This document shows, piece by piece, positions 7,286 to 15,067 of a stretch of DNA of 20,288 bases. Each line of letters starts with the position of its first letter. Position 1 is the first letter of the stretch. The stretch is from positions 1-20,288 of the forward strand of contig PASM01000028.1 of assembly GCA_002711965.1 (NCBI GenBank), in the 5' to 3' direction. Origin of the DNA: Chloroflexota bacterium (GTDB taxonomy: Bacteria > Chloroflexota > Dehalococcoidia > UBA1151 > TMED-70). The notes under the pieces were generated by a model, which was not told where the DNA came from, made no database searches, and saw nothing but the letters and a program-made list of their open reading frames with translations. The position numbers and the translations under genes were made by a program.

Positions 7286-8290
7286 ATGAAAGCATCAGTT
7301 TGGCTAGGAGAAAATAAATTTGAAATTCAGGAAATAAATCTTCCTAAATTGAAAGATGAGCAAGTGCTAGTTAAAATAGAAAGGGTTGGATTATGCGGTA
7401 CAGATGTCCACATTACACAAGGTCTTTTCCCTTCAAATCCTCCAAAAATATTAGGACATGAATTTAGTGGAGTTATAGTTGATGTAGGTTCAAAGGTTCC
7501 TATAGAAAAAATTGGTAAAAGGGTAGCTTGTAACACAACTTCTAGTTGTGGAAATTGTATTAATTGTTTGAACTGGCAAATATCTAGATGCTTAAATTCT
7601 GAAAAAAGCACAGGTGCTTTTGCTGAATTTTCAATAATGAATATTTCATGTGCAGTAGAAATACCTAAAGAAATGACATTTGAAGTCGCAGCTATGACAG
7701 AACCTGCAGCATGTTGTTTTTCAGGGACTGAAATGATTGATTATAAAGATAATTCAAAAGTTCTTATCTTAGGTTCTGGAATAATGGGTATTTTTTGTCA
7801 ACTTTTTGTCATGAAAAAAAACATTGATTGTTTAGTCGTTTCTGAGCCTAACAAAATCAGAAGAGATATAGCAAAATCATTAGGCGCCAATTTTGTTTTG
7901 GATCCTTTTAGTGATAATTATAAAGAAGAGCTAAATGAAATCACTGAAAAAGTGGGATTTGATGTTTTAATTGAAGCTGTAGGAAATCCAAAGTTACTAG
8001 CTGAAGGAATTTCAAACTTGAGACCAAGAGGTCAAGCATTAATGATTGGAGTTCATCCAGAAGAGTCAAATTTAATGAGTGACTTATACGATTTTCACTA
8101 TAGAGAAATAAAACTTTTTGGTTCATTTGGAAGAGGGAATTATTTTGACCAAACTCCTGAAAAAATCAATGAGTTTAATCTTGAAAAATTAGTTAGCAAG
8201 ACTTATAAATTAGAAGAAATAAATGAAGCAATAGAATCTACTTCAAATGGAGAAGGAATGAAATATATGATTGCTCCAAATGAAAGATAA
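7286..8290 (+). CDS. Zinc-dependent medium-chain alcohol/polyol dehydrogenase
   Basis: A 334-residue MDR-family oxidoreductase of the sorbitol/threonine-dehydrogenase type. The catalytic-zinc ligands are visible as GLCGTD (Cys37) and GHE at 57-59 (His58, Glu59). A complete structural-zinc lobe Cx2Cx2Cx7C occupies Cys88, 91, 94 and 102. The dinucleotide-binding loop GSGIMG is at 163-168, and VSEPNK after the second strand carries an acidic residue that usually favours NAD over NADP. It would oxidise a secondary alcohol, probably a sugar, polyol or hydroxy acid. It is the first gene of a four-gene plus-strand operon, 4 bp upstream of the best start of the phosphodiesterase gene. The ATG at 7286 has no clear Shine-Dalgarno site, and the first residues (MKASVWLG) fit the family start well. 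Family is secure; substrate is inferred only from context. Confidence 0.9.
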   Translation: MKASVWLGENKFEIQEINLPKLKDEQVLVKIERVGLCGTDVHITQGLFPSNPPKILGHEFSGVIVDVGSKVPIEKIGKRVACNTTSSCGNCINCLNWQISRCLNSEKSTGAFAEFSIMNISCAVEIPKEMTFEVAAMTEPAACCFSGTEMIDYKDNSKVLILGSGIMGIFCQLFVMKKNIDCLVVSEPNKIRRDIAKSLGANFVLDPFSDNYKEELNEITEKVGFDVLIEAVGNPKLLAEGISNLRPRGQALMIGVHPEESNLMSDLYDFHYREIKLFGSFGRGNYFDQTPEKINEFNLEKLVSKTYKLEEINEAIESTSNGEGMKYMIAPNER

Positions 8291-8294
8291 TTTA

Positions 8295-9059
8295 ATGAAA
8301 AAAGAATTTAATATCATTGCTCATAGAGGATTTTCAGAATTATCACCTGAAAATACTTTCCCTGCTTTCGATTTAGCTATAAGCTCAGGCTTCCATAATT
8401 TTGAATTTGATGTTCAACTTACTAAAGATCATATTCCAGTAGTAATACATGACTTTGATTTATATAGAACTACAGGAGTAAAAGGGCTTATTTCAGAAAA
8501 AAATTATAATGAAATACAAAACCTGCAAGCAAAAAATAGCTTTAAAGTAAAAGATGATCATTATTTGATTCCAAAACTAGACGATCTTTTAAAAAAATAT
8601 TCAAGGGTATCTAATTTACATTTAGAACTAAAATCTAGAGACCAAGAACTTCCAGAAATAGTATTAGAATCCTTAAGAAAAAATAGCTGGTTAGATTCAA
8701 AAAAAGGTATATATGAACCCGGTGGAATAACAATAAGCAGTTTTTTTCTTGAGCAAATAATAAGATTCCGTAAATTAGATCAAAAGGAGAGAACAGCCTG
8801 GCTATTAGAAAAAATAACAACATACGATTTAGAAATCTGTGTAGACCAAGAAATAAACCTTATTTGTCCTAGAGCTAAATTTTCAAATATAGATTCTGTT
8901 AATAAAGCAAAAGAAAAAAATATTTTAGTAAGGAATTGGGGGGTCTCAAATAAAGAAGATCTAATAACAGCTTATAATTCCGAAAGTACGGGAACAACAA
9001 TAGATTGGCCATCAAAAGGAAAGGAAATATTAAAAAATCATGAAAATAACAAAGGTTAA
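8295..9059 (+). CDS. Glycerophosphodiester phosphodiesterase family protein
   Basis: With the start placed at the ATG at 8295, 254 residues. A frame extension to a TTG at 8271 would overlap the dehydrogenase and adds nothing conserved. The GDPD domain begins at once: HRG at 10-12, PENT at 18-21, EFDVQLTKD at 37-45 with the metal-ligand Glu and Asp, HD at 52-53 and LHLELKS at 108-114 (Glu111, Lys113). The C-terminal part (VRNWGVSN and TTIDWP) matches the last strands of the barrel. These metal-dependent TIM-barrel enzymes split glycerophosphodiesters to glycerol-3-phosphate and an alcohol. There is no signal peptide, so it acts in the cytoplasm. Its place between a sugar-type dehydrogenase and an acid-sugar dehydratase suggests it frees a sugar-like moiety from a phosphodiester. 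It overlaps the next gene by 20 bp, implying coupling. Confidence 0.88.
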   Translation: MKKEFNIIAHRGFSELSPENTFPAFDLAISSGFHNFEFDVQLTKDHIPVVIHDFDLYRTTGVKGLISEKNYNEIQNLQAKNSFKVKDDHYLIPKLDDLLKKYSRVSNLHLELKSRDQELPEIVLESLRKNSWLDSKKGIYEPGGITISSFFLEQIIRFRKLDQKERTAWLLEKITTYDLEICVDQEINLICPRAKFSNIDSVNKAKEKNILVRNWGVSNKEDLITAYNSESTGTTIDWPSKGKEILKNHENNKG

Positions 9060-10233
9060 AATAAGAAAATTACAAGGAAGCTTTAAATCAGAAGGTATGT
9101 TTTGGGAAGACCGACTTGTTAGGCCAATAGATATATATCCTGAATATGCTGAAGAAGGTCATGAAAATGATGCATTTCAAAAAGGAGACATAGTAAAAAC
9201 TTCCTCTATATTTATAGAAATTCATACAGATGAAGGATTATACGGAACTGCAGGACCAATAGATTCATCTCATGCTGATATTGTAGAAAAATCTTTATCT
9301 AAAATAATTATTGGTATGGACGCACTAGCTATTGAATTAATTTGGGACCAAATGCATAGATTGAGTGTGCATGGGAGACAGGGTATTACAATGATGGCAA
9401 TTAGTGCTATAGATTGCGCTTTATGGGACTTAAAAGGGAAATATTACAACTCCCCTGTATACAAAATTTTAGGAGGACCTACTAGAAAAAATATTCCTGC
9501 TTATGCCTCCATGCTTGGTTTCAATGTAACTGACATGAAATTAGTTTCAGAAAGAGCAAAATCATATAAAGAAAAAGGATTTACAGCTCAAAAATGGTTT
9601 TTTAGATTTGGTCCTATGGCTGGACGTGAAGGACTAAAAAAGAATGTTCAAATGGTTAAGACAATTAGAGAATCAGTTGGTGACGACTATGAAATAATGC
9701 TCGACTGCTGGCAATCAATGGACTATAAATATGTTGTTGAATTAGCAAAAAGAATCGAAGAATACAGGCCATATTGGTTAGAAGAAACTGTAATGCCTGA
9801 CAGGATAGAAATTTATAAAAAGATTAAGGATAAAATAAGCATTCCTTTATCAGGTGCTGAACATGACTATACAAGATGGGGAATGTTAAGATTTATTGAA
9901 AAAAATGCACTAGATATTTATCAACCTGATATTTATTGGGCAGGAGGGTTATCAGAAGTAATAAAAATATCTCACTTAGCAAGCACTCATGATCTAATTA
10001 CAATACCACATGGGCATTCATCTAATGCAACTCTGCACTTTTCATTATCACAAGTACCTATAAATACTCCATTTCAAGAGTATCTGATAAAGTGGAATAA
10101 AGTTCACCAACATTTTCTAAAAACTCCTGAAAAACCAAATCAGGGCTTTTTTGAAGAGACAGACGAAGTAGGTCTTGGAATGGAATTAGATAAAGAAAAA
10201 ATAGAGAAAGAAGATATTGTAGAGATAAAATAG
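9040..10233 (+). CDS. Enolase-superfamily acid-sugar dehydratase, RhmD-like
   Basis: A 397-residue mandelate-racemase/muconate-lactonizing-type enzyme. It has an alpha+beta capping domain (about 1-140) and a barrel with magnesium ligands Asp222 (MLDCWQS), Glu248 (YWLEET) and Glu274 (SGAEHD). His275 follows the third ligand, Asp297 lies in QPDIYW, and His324 in IPHGH, giving an Asp-His general acid/base pair. From memory this arrangement, including the GEH-type His, is that of L-rhamnonate dehydratase, and every position is offset by only four to six residues. A typical product would be a 2-keto-3-deoxy sugar acid. The region after the second strand reads QKWFFRFGP instead of a KxK motif, which also fits RhmD. 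It overlaps the upstream phosphodiesterase gene by 20 bp, and its TAG stop forms part of the next gene's ribosome site. Class is firm; L-rhamnonate as substrate is only a suggestion. Confidence 0.88.
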   Translation: MKITKVKIRKLQGSFKSEGMFWEDRLVRPIDIYPEYAEEGHENDAFQKGDIVKTSSIFIEIHTDEGLYGTAGPIDSSHADIVEKSLSKIIIGMDALAIELIWDQMHRLSVHGRQGITMMAISAIDCALWDLKGKYYNSPVYKILGGPTRKNIPAYASMLGFNVTDMKLVSERAKSYKEKGFTAQKWFFRFGPMAGREGLKKNVQMVKTIRESVGDDYEIMLDCWQSMDYKYVVELAKRIEEYRPYWLEETVMPDRIEIYKKIKDKISIPLSGAEHDYTRWGMLRFIEKNALDIYQPDIYWAGGLSEVIKISHLASTHDLITIPHGHSSNATLHFSLSQVPINTPFQEYLIKWNKVHQHFLKTPEKPNQGFFEETDEVGLGMELDKEKIEKEDIVEIK

Positions 10234-10236
10234 GAG
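10231..10236 (+). promoter_or_regulatory. Shine-Dalgarno site overlapping a stop codon (TAGGAG)
   Basis: The dehydratase stop TAG is the first half of TAGGAG, which lies six bases before the aldolase ATG at 10243. It fixes the aldolase start and implies coupled translation of the two genes. Most other genes here lack so good a site. Confidence 0.7.
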
Positions 10237-10242
10237 AATTTT

Positions 10243-10968
10243 ATGAAAATCACAAATGCAAATGAAAATATGAATAATTCTATAGGACCTGATGTATGGT
10301 TAGCAGGAGATCCAGAAGACTTAAAAAAATGGATGGATAAGGGAGTCAAAGGAATTGTTACAAATACTGTTGTACTTAAAGATATGACAGACAAATATGG
10401 TTCATTAATAGATTTAACAAAAAGATATTTAGACATAACAGATAAAAAAGTTGCCATTGAGATAGATGGACATTCTACAAATGAACTATTAGATGTAGGA
10501 GAAGCTTTTACAAAATTGTCAGATCAAATAATTCTAAAAATCCCAATGAGTGAACATGCATTAGGGGCATTTGGGGAGTTAAAAAAAGCTAATGTTGAAA
10601 CTTTTTGTACTACTATTTTTACATTAAATCAGGCTGTATTAGCTGCAAATGCTGGAGTAACTCATGTTTTGCCTTTCTGCGAGCCTTTTTTAGATGTAAA
10701 TAAAGATTCGACAGAACTAATTAGGGAAATAAAATCTACATTTGACGGATGGAAGAATAGACCTTTTATCACAGCTGCTCTTGTTAGATCTGTTACAACA
10801 GCACATAAAGCAATTTTAGATGGAGCAGATGGAATCATAATTTTTTGGCCAGTTTTTGAAGAAATGATAAAATCTAAATTTACTGATGAATGGAATGCAA
10901 CCTTTTTAGATAAATGGAATGAAATATTTAAATCTGGTAATCTAAAGGGAATTAATTACAAGCCTTAG
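10243..10968 (+). CDS. Divergent transaldolase / fructose-6-phosphate-aldolase-like protein
   Basis: A 241-residue class I aldolase-type barrel of the transaldolase/FSA family, usually about 215-220 residues for the short FSA form. The Schiff-base lysine is present as Lys99 in IILKIP, aligned with the VVKVP strand of FSA. The strands GIVTNTVV (37-44), FCTTIFTLNQA (121-131) and HVLPF (141-145) follow family order. Two usual features differ: the N-terminal Asp of LYLDTS is replaced by Ala21 in VWLAGD, and the TNP motif reads TNT at 40-42. The protein therefore probably is not a housekeeping transaldolase. It is the last gene of the dehydrogenase, phosphodiesterase, dehydratase operon, so it may cleave the keto-deoxy acid made by the dehydratase. 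It ends 17 bp from a convergent gene, with no terminator visible. Family call is good; function is inference. Confidence 0.8.
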   Translation: MKITNANENMNNSIGPDVWLAGDPEDLKKWMDKGVKGIVTNTVVLKDMTDKYGSLIDLTKRYLDITDKKVAIEIDGHSTNELLDVGEAFTKLSDQIILKIPMSEHALGAFGELKKANVETFCTTIFTLNQAVLAANAGVTHVLPFCEPFLDVNKDSTELIREIKSTFDGWKNRPFITAALVRSVTTAHKAILDGADGIIIFWPVFEEMIKSKFTDEWNATFLDKWNEIFKSGNLKGINYKP

Positions 10969-10985
10969 GTTATTTTTATCATGAT

Positions 10986-12026
10986 TTAATCTAACATTTT
11001 TTCTAAGTCTTCAAGATGATCAGGAGAAGGATTAAATCCTACACCAAGTTCATTTACTATAAATGTTATCTTATCGCAAAATGGAGTAGAAATTTTATTT
11101 TTTTTACCTACTTCACTTACATATCCAGTTAGGTAATCGATTTCTGTTCTTCTTTTTTTTAGAACATCCTGACCAAATGACGGACGACTAGCTGAACCAG
11201 CTTGTTTAGCAGCATCTAAAAATTGATTCTTTATTTCTTCAATCTTCTCACCATTAGCAGCATCTACAAAATCATCAGGTTCCATTCCCATTATAGTACC
11301 CATTTTATAGCCTTCAGATTTTGCAACTTTAACAACTTCTGAAGCAATTTGAATAGCAATATTTTGAGTTATTGATTCTGATCTAACTTTTGAAGTTCCC
11401 CAACCTGTTAATCCAGCGAGTGGATTTGCCATACAATTTACCATTAATTTTGACCACCTCTCCCCTAGTAAATCATCAGTATAATCTGATAATCCTACAG
11501 CTTGCATCATTAAAACAAAATCTTTTAATCTTTCCGTAATCCCTCCAGATACTTCACCAACTTTAAAGCAAATATCTTTTCTATCATCTGTCCTCCATGC
11601 ATACCCAGGCATAGAAGCAACTGCACTAATAGTTATAATGCATCCTAAAGTATTTTCCTTACCTACAATTTCTGAAATTCTTAAATCATTTATTCCATTT
11701 TGGAAATCTACAAAAAAACCATTATCTTTTACATAATTTTTTAAAGCATGAGTAGCCCATTCTGTGTCATATGACTTAACTGAAATTATTCCTATATCAA
11801 ACTTTTCCTTTATACTCTGTAGTTCGTTTACGTGAACAACTTTTGGCTTACATCTATATTCGGACTCTTGATTTATAACAATTAGACCATTGGATTTAAT
11901 TTTTTCTATATGCTCATGCCAAGTATCTATAAGTGTCACATCATGACCTGCTCTAGAAAGTAACCCTCCTACTACTCCTCCTATTGCTCCAGCTCCAAAA
12001 ACACCAATTCTTTTTTTATCGTACAT
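10986..12026 (-). CDS. Ketopantoate reductase (ApbA/PanE) family protein, paralogue 1
   Basis: A 346-residue NAD(P)H-dependent 2-ketoacid reductase-type enzyme. The Rossmann loop GAGAIGG is at 10-16. NGIN follows the FQ motif near 110-113. The C-terminal domain carries WSKLMVNCMANPLAGL, with Lys193 as the expected catalytic lysine and Asn197 and Asn201 as substrate ligands. It is longer than E. coli PanE (about 300) and resembles the catabolic 2-dehydropantoate-2-reductase-like group. It is about 72% identical by hand alignment to the gene just upstream, from which it is separated by 18 bp, with a GAGAG ribosome site in the spacer. A fresh tandem duplication is likely. The context (amino-acid transporter and amine oxidase upstream) suggests it reduces or oxidises a branched or hydroxylated 2-keto acid rather than making pantothenate. 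This is inference. Confidence 0.85.
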   Translation of the reverse strand: MYDKKRIGVFGAGAIGGVVGGLLSRAGHDVTLIDTWHEHIEKIKSNGLIVINQESEYRCKPKVVHVNELQSIKEKFDIGIISVKSYDTEWATHALKNYVKDNGFFVDFQNGINDLRISEIVGKENTLGCIITISAVASMPGYAWRTDDRKDICFKVGEVSGGITERLKDFVLMMQAVGLSDYTDDLLGERWSKLMVNCMANPLAGLTGWGTSKVRSESITQNIAIQIASEVVKVAKSEGYKMGTIMGMEPDDFVDAANGEKIEEIKNQFLDAAKQAGSASRPSFGQDVLKKRRTEIDYLTGYVSEVGKKNKISTPFCDKITFIVNELGVGFNPSPDHLEDLEKMLD

Positions 12027-12044
12027 TTATCTCTCACTAAACTA

Positions 12045-13088
12045 TCAGCTAATCATTTCTTCAATTTCATCAAGATGCTTAGGAGAAGGATCAAATCCAA
12101 CACCTAGCTCATTTACTATTTCAGTTATCTTATCGCATACAGGAGTATCTACATTATTTTTCTTTCCAATTTTACTTATATACCCTGTAAGAAAATTTAC
12201 TTCTGTTCTTCTTTTTTTCAAAACGTCCTGACCAAATGATGGCCTACTTGCTGACCCTGCCATTTTAGCTGCCTCTAACATTTTATTTTTCAATTCTTCA
12301 ATTTTGTTTCCAGATGCTGCATCTAAATATTCATCAGCAGATATACCATTTATATCTGTAATTTCAAATCCTTCAGATTTTGAAACATGAATAACTTCAG
12401 CTGCAATTTTTATTGCTACATCTTGAGCAATAGGTTCTGATCTGACTTCTGAAGTTCCCCATCCTGTCAAACCTGATAGAGTATTATCCATACAATTTAC
12501 CATCAGTTTCGTCCACCTGTCTCTCATTAAATTATCTGTCGCTTCTGTTTGTCCTACGGCCTGCATCATTGCAACAAAATCTTTTAGTCTTTCTGTAATA
12601 CCTCCACTCATCTCTCCTACTTTATATGCAGTACCATTCCCTCTAGAATCAGTCCTCCAAGCAAATCCTGGCTCTGATGCCATAGCAGCTATTGTTATTA
12701 CACATCCAAGAGTTTTTTCCTCCCCTACAATTTCTGAAATAGTATAATCATTTATTCCATTTTGGAAGCCAACAAAATATCCATCATCTTTTACATAACT
12801 TTTCAATGCATGAGTTACCCATTCTGTATCATATGATTTTACTGCAATAATTCCTATGTCAAATTTTTCTTTAATTCCTTGAAGATTATTAATATGAACA
12901 GCATTGGGTTTACATAAATATTCTGAAACTTGGTTTTTAACAATAAGACCATTAGAATTGATTTTTTCTATATGTTCATACCAAGTATCTATAAAGGTAA
13001 CATCATGACCTGCTCTAGAAAGTAAGCCGCCCGTAATACCTCCGATTGCTCCAGCTCCAAAAACTCCAATCCTTTTCTTATCGTACAT
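12045..13088 (-). CDS. Ketopantoate reductase (ApbA/PanE) family protein, paralogue 2
   Basis: A 347-residue paralogue of the downstream gene with the same start (MYDKKRIGVFGAGAIGG) and all family residues: the nucleotide loop at 10-16, catalytic Lys194 in WTKLMVNC, and Asn198 and Asn202. SASRPSFGQDVLKKRRTE near residue 280 is identical in both copies and is the longest shared block. Divergence is concentrated at about 150-165, 180-190 and 235-255, regions near the substrate cleft and subunit surface, as expected if the two copies differ in substrate. The start has an AAGGA site six bases upstream. The 72-bp AT-rich spacer to the transporter ATPase gene may hold its own promoter (TTGTTA, 18 bp, TATTAT on the minus strand), but it could equally be read through from the aap genes. 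Confidence 0.85.
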   Translation of the reverse strand: MYDKKRIGVFGAGAIGGITGGLLSRAGHDVTFIDTWYEHIEKINSNGLIVKNQVSEYLCKPNAVHINNLQGIKEKFDIGIIAVKSYDTEWVTHALKSYVKDDGYFVGFQNGINDYTISEIVGEEKTLGCVITIAAMASEPGFAWRTDSRGNGTAYKVGEMSGGITERLKDFVAMMQAVGQTEATDNLMRDRWTKLMVNCMDNTLSGLTGWGTSEVRSEPIAQDVAIKIAAEVIHVSKSEGFEITDINGISADEYLDAASGNKIEELKNKMLEAAKMAGSASRPSFGQDVLKKRRTEVNFLTGYISKIGKKNNVDTPVCDKITEIVNELGVGFDPSPKHLDEIEEMIS

Positions 13089-13160
13089 TTTGTATCCTTA
13101 GTTATAAAATTAAATTTCTTTGATAATAATATAACTAATTAAAAAATAACAATAGAAAAT

Positions 13161-13898
13161 TTATAGAATTTGACTTAAGAATAGCTTAGTTCTATCTTCT
13201 TGGGGATTTTCAAAAAAGTGTTCTGGAGTTCCAGATTCTACAATCAGTCCTTCATCAAAAAATAAAAAGCGGTCAGCTACTTCTTTAGCGAATCCCATTT
13301 CATGTGTAACACAAATCATTGTCATTCCACTTTGTGCAAGCTCAGTCATTACATCTAAAACTTCTTTTATCATTTCTGGATCTAAAGCTGACGTAGGTTC
13401 ATCGAATAACATTATTTTTGGTTGCATTGCTAACGCTCTAGCTATAGCAACTCTCTGTTGTTGACCTCCAGATAATTGAGAAGGATATTTCAAAGCCTGT
13501 TCTGGAATTCCTACTCTTTCTAACAAACTCATCCCTAAATCTTCTGCTTCTGATTTAGGTAATTTTTTTACTTTCTGTGGAGCTAAAGTTATGTTTCTTA
13601 ATACAGATAAATGAGGAAAAAGATTAAATTGTTGAAAAACCATTCCAACTTCTGATCTAATCTTTTCTATATTTTTAATATTATTGTTAAGCTCAGTACC
13701 ATTTACTTTTATTAATCCTGAATCATGCTCTTCAAGACCGTTTATAGTTCTAATATAAGTTGATTTACCAGAACCAGAGGGACCTAACACAACGACTACT
13801 TCTCCTTCATATATATCAGCTGTAATTCCTTTCAATGCTTGAAATGATCCAAAAAATTTTGTTACATCCTTGGTTTCAACAGATATTTTTTTATCCAT
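13161..13898 (-). CDS. aapP: Amino-acid ABC transporter ATP-binding protein (AapP/GlnQ type)
   Basis: A 245-residue ATPase of the polar amino-acid (PAAT) ABC family. It shows Walker [10 protein letters not shown] at 39-47, the Q-loop FQQ at 88-90, the signature LSGGQ at 142-146, Walker B IMLFDEP at 162-168 and the switch His199 (VTHE). It powers the two permeases encoded directly upstream. The start is fixed by an AGGAG site seven bases upstream, which itself overlaps the permease stop (TAAGGAGAG). The spacing is 11 bp. It is the last of the four aap genes, in the J-Q-M-P order known from proteobacterial general L-amino-acid transporters. Family and role are secure. The symbol is given because the whole cassette is present. 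Confidence 0.93.
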   Translation of the reverse strand: MDKKISVETKDVTKFFGSFQALKGITADIYEGEVVVVLGPSGSGKSTYIRTINGLEEHDSGLIKVNGTELNNNIKNIEKIRSEVGMVFQQFNLFPHLSVLRNITLAPQKVKKLPKSEAEDLGMSLLERVGIPEQALKYPSQLSGGQQQRVAIARALAMQPKIMLFDEPTSALDPEMIKEVLDVMTELAQSGMTMICVTHEMGFAKEVADRFLFFDEGLIVESGTPEHFFENPQEDRTKLFLSQIL

Positions 13899-13909
13899 AA
13901 TTTCTCTCC

Positions 13910-15067
13910 TTATTGACTAACATTTAGCCTTTTTTCAATTGATCTGCTTATTTGTGAAAGTATTATTGAAACTACCCAAAATAACAAAGCTACAATTAAT
14001 AATACTTCTATAGATTTACCGTAAAATTCTTGTTGTTGTTCAGGAATCAATCTCCCAATTCTCAATAAATCTGTAATTCCTAAAATAAACACCAGAGATG
14101 TATCTTTGAAGATAGCTATAAAGGTACTAACTATAGCAGGAATTACGATTCTTATTGCCTGAGGCATAGTAATAAATAATAATTCTAAAAATGTATTTAA
14201 TCCTAATGCGGTAGCTGCTTCTTTCTGGCCTTTTGGGATAGATTGAAGTCCACCTCTAACTACTTCTGCTACATATGCACTAGAAAATAAAGATAAAACA
14301 ATCATAGCTCTAATAACTAGATTTATATCGTTTAGAGAAAATAAATCAGGTAAAAAGTTTGGAAGAACAAACCAAGCAAAAAATAGCCAAGCTATCAATG
14401 GGGCTCCTCTAAAAGTTTCAATAAAAACAACTGAAACTAATTTTATGGTTTTATAGGAACTTGCTCTTCCTAATGCAAATATAACTCCCAAAGGAAAACC
14501 AGCTAATATTGCTATTACAGCAAGTATTAAGTTAACAAAAAAGCCTCCCCAAAGTGTTACTTTAGGACCATCTCCTAAGACTAAGACAAAAAATAAAAAT
14601 GGTATAAAAATAATCCAAGAAATAACAATTATTCTTGAGAGTATTACTCTATATGATCTTCTCTTTAGATAATAGACAAAAACATAAGACAACAAAGATA
14701 GAATTATAAGTATCAAAATATGAAAAATCATATTAATTGTTGTAAATATCAGGAAAGGTATCAAAAGAATAAAAACATAGAAAATAGAAGTTCTTATTTG
14801 CAATCCATAAACAAGAGAAATAGTTGAAGTTAACAAAAGTGAAAAAACATAAAATACAGACCATATACGCCATAAATCTTCTTCAGGGAATAAACCAACT
14901 AGTAAAATTTTTCTATTTACTTCTATAAGAGTCCAGTCAGAAGAAAAAACAAAATTTAAGAATAAAGATAATATAAAATAAATAAAATAGGCTCCTATTA
15001 TAGTCAAAAATATATCAACCTTAGTGGCTAATAAATTTTCTTTTACCCAACTAATTGCTTTTGTCAT
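13910..15067 (-). CDS. aapM: General amino-acid ABC transporter permease AapM
   Basis: A 385-residue inner-membrane permease. The N-terminal half (about 1-165) holds extra hydrophobic helices typical of AapM. The C-terminal half is the conserved transport domain, with [16 protein letters not shown] at 215-230 and the EAA cytoplasmic loop at about 281-303 ([12 protein letters not shown] onward), which docks on the ATPase. It forms a heterodimer with AapQ. The ATG overlaps the aapQ stop by 4 bp (ATGA), a classical coupling arrangement, and an AAGGAT site lies upstream inside aapQ. Length fits AapM, which is longer than simple HisM-type permeases. The call is secure. Confidence 0.92.
   Translation of the reverse strand: MTKAISWVKENLLATKVDIFLTIIGAYFIYFILSLFLNFVFSSDWTLIEVNRKILLVGLFPEEDLWRIWSVFYVFSLLLTSTISLVYGLQIRTSIFYVFILLIPFLIFTTINMIFHILILIILSLLSYVFVYYLKRRSYRVILSRIIVISWIIFIPFLFFVLVLGDGPKVTLWGGFFVNLILAVIAILAGFPLGVIFALGRASSYKTIKLVSVVFIETFRGAPLIAWLFFAWFVLPNFLPDLFSLNDINLVIRAMIVLSLFSSAYVAEVVRGGLQSIPKGQKEAATALGLNTFLELLFITMPQAIRIVIPAIVSTFIAIFKDTSLVFILGITDLLRIGRLIPEQQQEFYGKSIEVLLIVALLFWVVSIILSQISRSIEKRLNVSQ

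Noticed and set aside
10140..10457. 105-codon open frame on the minus strand across the dehydratase-aldolase junction
   Set aside because: It lies opposite two well-supported genes, is rich in Ser, Phe and Ile with no recognisable motif, and has no ribosome site. It is an antisense shadow.
10969..10985. Bidirectional terminator between the convergent aldolase and reductase genes
   Set aside because: The 17-bp spacer contains no inverted repeat long enough to form a stem.
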